Made by a program: the position numbers and the translations under genes. This document shows, piece after piece, positions 60,285 through 64,000 of a DNA stretch of 64,000 nucleotides (positions are counted from its first letter, which is position 1; the number at the start of each line of letters is the position of its first letter). Under the pieces are notes generated by a model. The model did no database searches. It saw only the letters and a program-made list of their open reading frames with translations, and was not told the origin of the DNA. Source of the DNA: Cupriavidus numazuensis (GTDB taxonomy: Bacteria; Pseudomonadota; Gammaproteobacteria; Burkholderiales; Burkholderiaceae); assembly GCF_905397435.1 (NCBI RefSeq), contig NZ_CAJPVI010000037.1, forward strand, positions 30,058 through 94,057, read 5' to 3'.

Positions 60285-61205
60285 ATGGCTGAAATGAATG
60301 CCGCCCAACTGCTGGATCTGGTGAACAGCCGCCGGCTCGGCGACGACGGCGACGAACGCGTGCGCGCCATCACCGCCCGCATCGTCGGCGACCTGTTCCG
60401 CACCATCGACGAGTTCGACGTCCAGCCCGACGAGTTCTGGAACGCGATCAAGTGGCTGACCCGCCTGGGCCAGGCCGACATGATCGGCCTCATCACCGCC
60501 GGCCTTGGCTTCGATCGCCTGCTCGACATCCGCCTGGACGAAGCCGACCAGGCCGCTGCCCGCGCCGCCGGCACGCCGCGCGCCATCGAAGGCCCGCTCT
60601 ACATACCCGGCGCCCCGCTGTCCGAGAACGAAGTCTGTCTCGACGCCGGCAACGAAGACAAGGGTGCCCCGTTCGTCATGGAAGGCCAAGTGCTCGACAC
60701 CGAAGGCCGCCCGGTCCCGCATGCGCTGGTGGACGTCTGGCACTGCAACGAGTTCGGCCGCTACTCGCACTTCGATCCGTCGCAGCCCGACTACAACCTG
60801 CGCCGCCGCATCCAGGCCGATGAGCAGGGCCACTACCGCTTCCGCAGCTTCCTGCCGCCTGGCTACGCGATTCCGCCTGCGAGCCCCGTATCCGAGTTGT
60901 TCGCCCTGCTGGGGCGCCACGGCAACCGCCCGGCCCACATCCACTTCCTCGTATCGGGCGAAGGCAAGCGGGCGCTGACCACGCAGGTCAACATTCCGGG
61001 TGACACCTACATTGACGACGACTTCGCCTTCGCCACGCGCGATGGCCTCGTGGTGGAACTCCAGACGATGCAGAGCCCGGCAGGCTACGAGTCGCTAGGC
61101 CTGACCGGCCCCTTTACCCGCGTGCGGTTCGACTTCCACCTTCAGGAAGCAGCGAGCGATCGGGAAACGATTCCGGCGAGCCGGTACGAAACCGAGCTCG
61201 TATAA
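60285..61205 (+). CDS. catA: catechol 1,2-dioxygenase
   Basis: A 306-aa intradiol dioxygenase with an N-terminal helical dimerisation domain (VNSRRLGDDGDERVRAITAR). Non-haem iron ligands are visible: Tyr in GPLYIPGAPLSENEVC, Tyr around HYRFRSFLPPGYAIPP, and His-x-His in RPAHIHFLVSGEGKR. It cleaves catechol, the product of IacCDEF, to cis,cis-muconate. ATG 60285 has CAGGAGA 7-9 bp upstream; a longer in-frame frame is rejected. The rest of the ortho-cleavage pathway is not in the window. It ends the rightward iac operon. Confidence 0.93.
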   Translation: MAEMNAAQLLDLVNSRRLGDDGDERVRAITARIVGDLFRTIDEFDVQPDEFWNAIKWLTRLGQADMIGLITAGLGFDRLLDIRLDEADQAAARAAGTPRAIEGPLYIPGAPLSENEVCLDAGNEDKGAPFVMEGQVLDTEGRPVPHALVDVWHCNEFGRYSHFDPSQPDYNLRRRIQADEQGHYRFRSFLPPGYAIPPASPVSELFALLGRHGNRPAHIHFLVSGEGKRALTTQVNIPGDTYIDDDFAFATRDGLVVELQTMQSPAGYESLGLTGPFTRVRFDFHLQEAASDRETIPASRYETELV

Positions 61206-61217
61206 GGAGACGTTTTC

Positions 61218-61233
61218 GGGGCGGCAACGCCCC
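61218..61233 (+). terminator. hairpin with GCAA tetraloop after catA
   Basis: Stem GGGGCG / CGCCCC closed by GCAA, 13 bp after the catA stop. It is stable, but has no T-run, so termination is only probable. Confidence 0.4.
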
Positions 61234-61251
61234 ATGACGCGGGTGCCGGAG

Positions 61252-61380
61252 CTAGTCGATGCCCCTCTGCCATTCAGCCTCCGGGTCGATCAGTTGGCGC
61301 TCGACTCCCTTGCCTTGGCGCAATTGCGCAAGCGATTCGAGCAGACGCTGGGCATTGGCCGGATTCGACATCAGGTACAT
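61252..61380 (-). pseudogene. Phd/YefM-family antitoxin C-terminal remnant
   Basis: The minus strand encodes MYLMSNPANAQRLLESLAQL and then RQGKGVERQLI before a TAG at 61252-61254. That is the typical C-terminal toxin-binding tail of Phd/YefM antitoxins. The N-terminal DNA-binding half is absent or degraded, and no toxin gene is adjacent. It is about 42 codons. Confidence 0.5.
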
Positions 61381-61426
61381 ATAGCGCCGAGAAGTTTGGC
61401 GTGTCCCGTACGGGCGCGGCACCGCG

Positions 61427-61930
61427 CTATTGCACTTTCTTGTCTTCGCGTTTCGCCTCCGCCATCGCCTCCGGCTCTAACTCCTCCGCCGACCGGTTCA
61501 GGTGAACGAAGAGCCCCCAGGCGGCAAGAAGCAAGCTTGTCGATGCAATCAGTTCGGCCGCATATCGAAGCTGCGAGGGATCGTGGTGCAGCGCCTTGAA
61601 CGTTGCCACGAGCCCTTCAATGGCAAGCGCGACGACCACGACCACCAGGAATCGCGACATGAAACGCCGTACCCGTGTCGGTGCGCTCACGTCGGCCGCC
61701 CGTATGACCTCTTCCTCCACGATGGTCTCGGCGATCTGCAACGCGACAACGGCTCCTGCCAGCAGCCCCAAAGCTTCAATGATGGATTGCGCGCCTGTCT
61801 GGTCCCATTGACTCGCAACCGCTGTCCATCCGATGCGGGCTGCAATCGCGATCAATATCAGTGTCGCGCAGGTGAACAGAACTGCCATGAGCCCATGGAT
61901 GACCTTAAAGAAGCGCACAAAAATCTTCAT
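61427..61930 (-). CDS. hypothetical inner-membrane protein, 167 aa
   Basis: Four predicted membrane segments: about residues 12-35 (GLMAVLFTCATLILIAIAAR), 50-67, 92-112 (FLVVVVVALAIEGLVATF) and 128-146. The C-terminal tail is highly charged (EELEPEAMAEAKREDKK). ATG 61930 has AGGAGA-like sequence about 12 bp upstream. I do not recognise a named family; similar small four-helix proteins of unknown role occur in Burkholderiales. It stands alone between catA and the DUF1254 gene. Confidence 0.75.
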   Translation of the reverse strand: MKIFVRFFKVIHGLMAVLFTCATLILIAIAARIGWTAVASQWDQTGAQSIIEALGLLAGAVVALQIAETIVEEEVIRAADVSAPTRVRRFMSRFLVVVVVALAIEGLVATFKALHHDPSQLRYAAELIASTSLLLAAWGLFVHLNRSAEELEPEAMAEAKREDKKVQ

Positions 61931-62162
61931 TTCCTGGCTCTCCTGAGTTGCAGGTGAATGATCGATACCGTGTGTTCGATCGATTTTCTCTGAAAGACGC
62001 AGCGGCGTCTCCTCTGCCAGTCTCGGGGATCAAACGCAGAAGCGCATTATTCCTGAAGTTTCATGACCGTCAGCCCTCGCAGCCAAAAATCCAGTCGGAG
62101 CGATTGCAATGGGAACTGTACGGCCATCAAAGATCAGTTGCTGACTGGACTCAAACTTCCCG
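61931..62162. other. short non-coding gap
   Basis: No gene or hairpin recognised. It separates the membrane protein from the stop of the DUF1254 gene; both are leftward. Confidence 0.4.
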
Positions 62163-63644
62163 TCAGCCGACTTGCTGAACTGGTGGCGGAGCCCAGATTT
62201 GTTGAACGATCTCGGGGCCCGGCCGATACGCGCGCAGAACCATCGAAAAAGGTCCGCTCTTGGTGCTCGGCAGCCAGTTCGACACCTTTGCCTCGTCCGG
62301 TCTTTCGTTCTGGATAAAGATCGTCAGGCTCCCATCCGCGTCTCGCGTGAGCCCGGCCGATCTGTCGCCAAGTGCATAGCGGTCAATGGCGTTGGGCGTA
62401 AAATTGTGCGTCGGGTCGTAGAGGCTGAGCGACCAGAATGCGTCGACGCTGGGCAACTTGCCAGGGGCAAAACGCAAGACATATTTCCGGGCGCCGTCCA
62501 GCGGGCGACCGACTCCGTCGAAGTGGACGCTCATGTAGACCGCTTCCGCCGGATCGTTGGCAATAATGCCCCCCAGGCATTGCACCGCGCCGCGCAGCAG
62601 GAAGTCATCAGCCAGGCCGGCGCGGCCGAAAGTGCCCGGCGGGATGCTCCAGTAGTTGACCTGCCTACCGAAGCGCGGGGATTTGACAGCTTCGCGCAGT
62701 AGGGCACGCCCGCCGACGGCGGCACGCGCGAGTCCTGCTCGAGTGGCACTGTCCATCTTGTCGACATCCTGGCCCGGACCAATACCGATGGTGGCGAACT
62801 GGCCGAGCAGTTTATCGAGGCGACCCTCTGGTGGGTCTTCGGTCATCGCCCGGTTCATGGTCTTCCAGTCTGCCAGCGGATCGGTCCTGGGATCGAAAGG
62901 CTGCCACACATCCCGGCGCGGCGGCGCGGCCAAGCCCCTATGCCCCCAGAGACTCAGTGGATTAAGCCTGAAGTGGTCCTGCAACGCCACCACGGTCGGC
63001 AGATCGTCCGGTCCCCTCACCAGAGTGCGCCCAAGAATCAGCACGCTGTTCGTGCGCGATGGAGGCAGTTGCTTGACGCCACGGGGTAGCGTGCCCTTCC
63101 AATTGGGGCCGACAATGGCGAAGCTGCCTGCACTAGGACCGGTGGCGCGCTGGCTGACATAAGCAAAGTTGTCGGAGTCGAGCGACGCGATCTCGAAAGC
63201 GAAGTAGCGGGCGCCCATCTCCGGATGCGAGAGGATGACCGGCTCCCGGCTCACATCCACCCAGGCGATCGAATAGAGCGTGTCATTGTTTGGCGTGCCG
63301 CCGTCGCGGTAGGTGGCGTCGGTGAGCCGGCGCGCATGGTAGAAGCTGTTGAGCGGCGCGTAGGGCGTCATGCTCGTCGCCGGCTTGGGCCCAGAGGTCC
63401 ACTTCCAGCGCAGGGCTGGCAGCAACACATAGGGGAATCCGAAGACATAAGCCTGGATTCCCAGTGAGTATGCATACTGTTCGCGCCAGTCGCCCTGCAT
63501 GCCTGTGGGTAGCGCCGGCGCCGCTGTCGGGGAATCATCGCTCGCGTAAGCGGTGCCGCTTGCAGTCAACGTTGGCAGCGCAATGGCGGACATCGCCCCG
63601 GGGAACGCGGCCAACATGGTCAACAGGTCTCTGCGTGAGGTCAT
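62163..63644 (-). CDS. Tat-exported DUF1254/DUF1214 protein
   Basis: A 493-aa protein. The N-terminus MTSRRDLLTMLAAFPG has a Tat-like SRRDLL motif followed by a hydrophobic stretch and an AYA cleavage site. The DUF1254 region includes WREQYAYSLGIQAYVFGFPY and GGTPNNDTLYSIAWVDVSRE; the C-terminal DUF1214 region includes FDGVGRPLDGARKYVLRFAP and VDAFWSLSLYDPTHNF. The family is common in Proteobacteria, periplasmic, and of unknown function. ATG 63644 is the only start that gives the Tat signal. It is monocistronic, next to an insertion sequence. Confidence 0.88.
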   Translation of the reverse strand: MTSRRDLLTMLAAFPGAMSAIALPTLTASGTAYASDDSPTAAPALPTGMQGDWREQYAYSLGIQAYVFGFPYVLLPALRWKWTSGPKPATSMTPYAPLNSFYHARRLTDATYRDGGTPNNDTLYSIAWVDVSREPVILSHPEMGARYFAFEIASLDSDNFAYVSQRATGPSAGSFAIVGPNWKGTLPRGVKQLPPSRTNSVLILGRTLVRGPDDLPTVVALQDHFRLNPLSLWGHRGLAAPPRRDVWQPFDPRTDPLADWKTMNRAMTEDPPEGRLDKLLGQFATIGIGPGQDVDKMDSATRAGLARAAVGGRALLREAVKSPRFGRQVNYWSIPPGTFGRAGLADDFLLRGAVQCLGGIIANDPAEAVYMSVHFDGVGRPLDGARKYVLRFAPGKLPSVDAFWSLSLYDPTHNFTPNAIDRYALGDRSAGLTRDADGSLTIFIQNERPDEAKVSNWLPSTKSGPFSMVLRAYRPGPEIVQQIWAPPPVQQVG

Positions 63645-63840
63645 GGAGATATTGGAAGAAGGGGAAGATTGACACGGTCAGGCGGGGCGCGCGAATGATC
63701 GAACCGCACGGGTCCTGGGCGCGCGTTCAGGTTCGGGTACGTCCCTGCATGGCAGTGGGTAAAATCCATGGTATCCAAAGGCCCTTGCCGATTCAGTCAA
63801 CCAGATACTGACCAGTGCACTAAATAGTGCGCACATTTAA

Positions 63841-64000
63841 TCATGCTGCGTAGCGCACGTGCTTTTCCTTAAACAGGTTGCGGATAACATGAGGCTGCTT
63901 CTGCCGGCGATGCAGATGGCGACGCACGCTATCGATCATTTCTGCCTTGTTGGTCGGCCGGCTCTTGCCCATCGCATTGGTTTTCACGTCCTGATTGAGC
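63841..64000 (-). mobile_element. IS630-family transposase, 3' end
   Basis: The minus strand encodes the C-terminus of an IS630-type transposase: LNQDVKTNAMGKSRPTNKAE, then RQKQPHVIRNLFKEKHVRYA and a TGA at 63841-63843. The remainder is beyond the window. An imperfect palindrome TGCACTA-AA-TAGTGCGCA at about 63817-63834 may be part of the element's end. Whether the copy is intact cannot be told. Confidence 0.75.

Overview
The window looks like part of a chromosome or megaplasmid of a Cupriavidus/Ralstonia-type betaproteobacterium (Burkholderiales). The basis is GC-rich coding sequence with strong third-position GC, Bug/TctC-type periplasmic receptors, Burkholderiales trimeric porins, and an indole-acetate (iac) cluster of the Burkholderiales kind. 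I saw no rRNA, tRNA or CRISPR array. Genus assignment is inference; no database was searched.

Region 1 (1-24,814) is a large CoA-thioester catabolic locus. A leftward operon (14,109 to the left edge) encodes an alpha-methylacyl-CoA racemase-type protein, two thiolases (one coupled to a DUF35 protein), two SDRs, an enoyl-CoA hydratase, two acyl-CoA dehydrogenases (one frameshifted), two acyl-CoA ligases, a GMC alcohol dehydrogenase and a hotdog thioesterase. A divergent rightward set encodes a Bug receptor, enoyl-CoA hydratase, LCAD-like dehydrogenase, SCP-x-type thiolase, paired MaoC proteins and an SDR. A 935-aa MalT-like (LAL) regulator and a porin follow. Together they read as uptake, activation and beta-oxidation of a branched or cyclic acid/alcohol of unknown identity. 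Four copies of a shared motif (CCCCCC-AA-N3/4-CGGTGG) lie in the intergenic regions of this locus only and are candidate regulator sites.

Region 2 (24,815-32,300) holds structured inverted intergenic repeats, a MuiA/DUF4139 protein, and a junction between a porin tail and a headless Bug receptor. It then holds a leftward operon of acetamidase/formamidase, two XapX small membrane proteins, and one long ORF that fuses an AraC-type regulator to a second acetamidase/formamidase.

Region 3 (32,300-48,111) is accessory in character. It has a Pro/Gln-rich secreted protein, ORFans, an ArsN2-like acetyltransferase, a Dyp peroxidase, an FdhF/YdeP molybdo-oxidoreductase with MoaA and FdhD nearby, and a tyrosine recombinase-fold protein that has lost nearly all catalytic residues. 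It also has a phasin-like protein, an Rnk-like protein, a PAS-LuxR regulator divergent from an isochorismatase-type amidase, and an MHS transporter.

Region 4 (48,257-61,233) is an indole-3-acetate degradation island: MFS transporter, tautomerase, flavin reductase (iacG), a FixJ-like response regulator with a PAS histidine kinase, then iacA-B-I-H-C-D-E-F and catA, taking IAA to catechol and on to cis,cis-muconate. A 15-bp sequence, identical in two intergenic regions, probably marks the response-regulator targets.

Region 5 (61,234-64,000) has an antitoxin remnant, a membrane protein, a Tat-exported DUF1254 protein and the 3' end of an IS630-type transposase.
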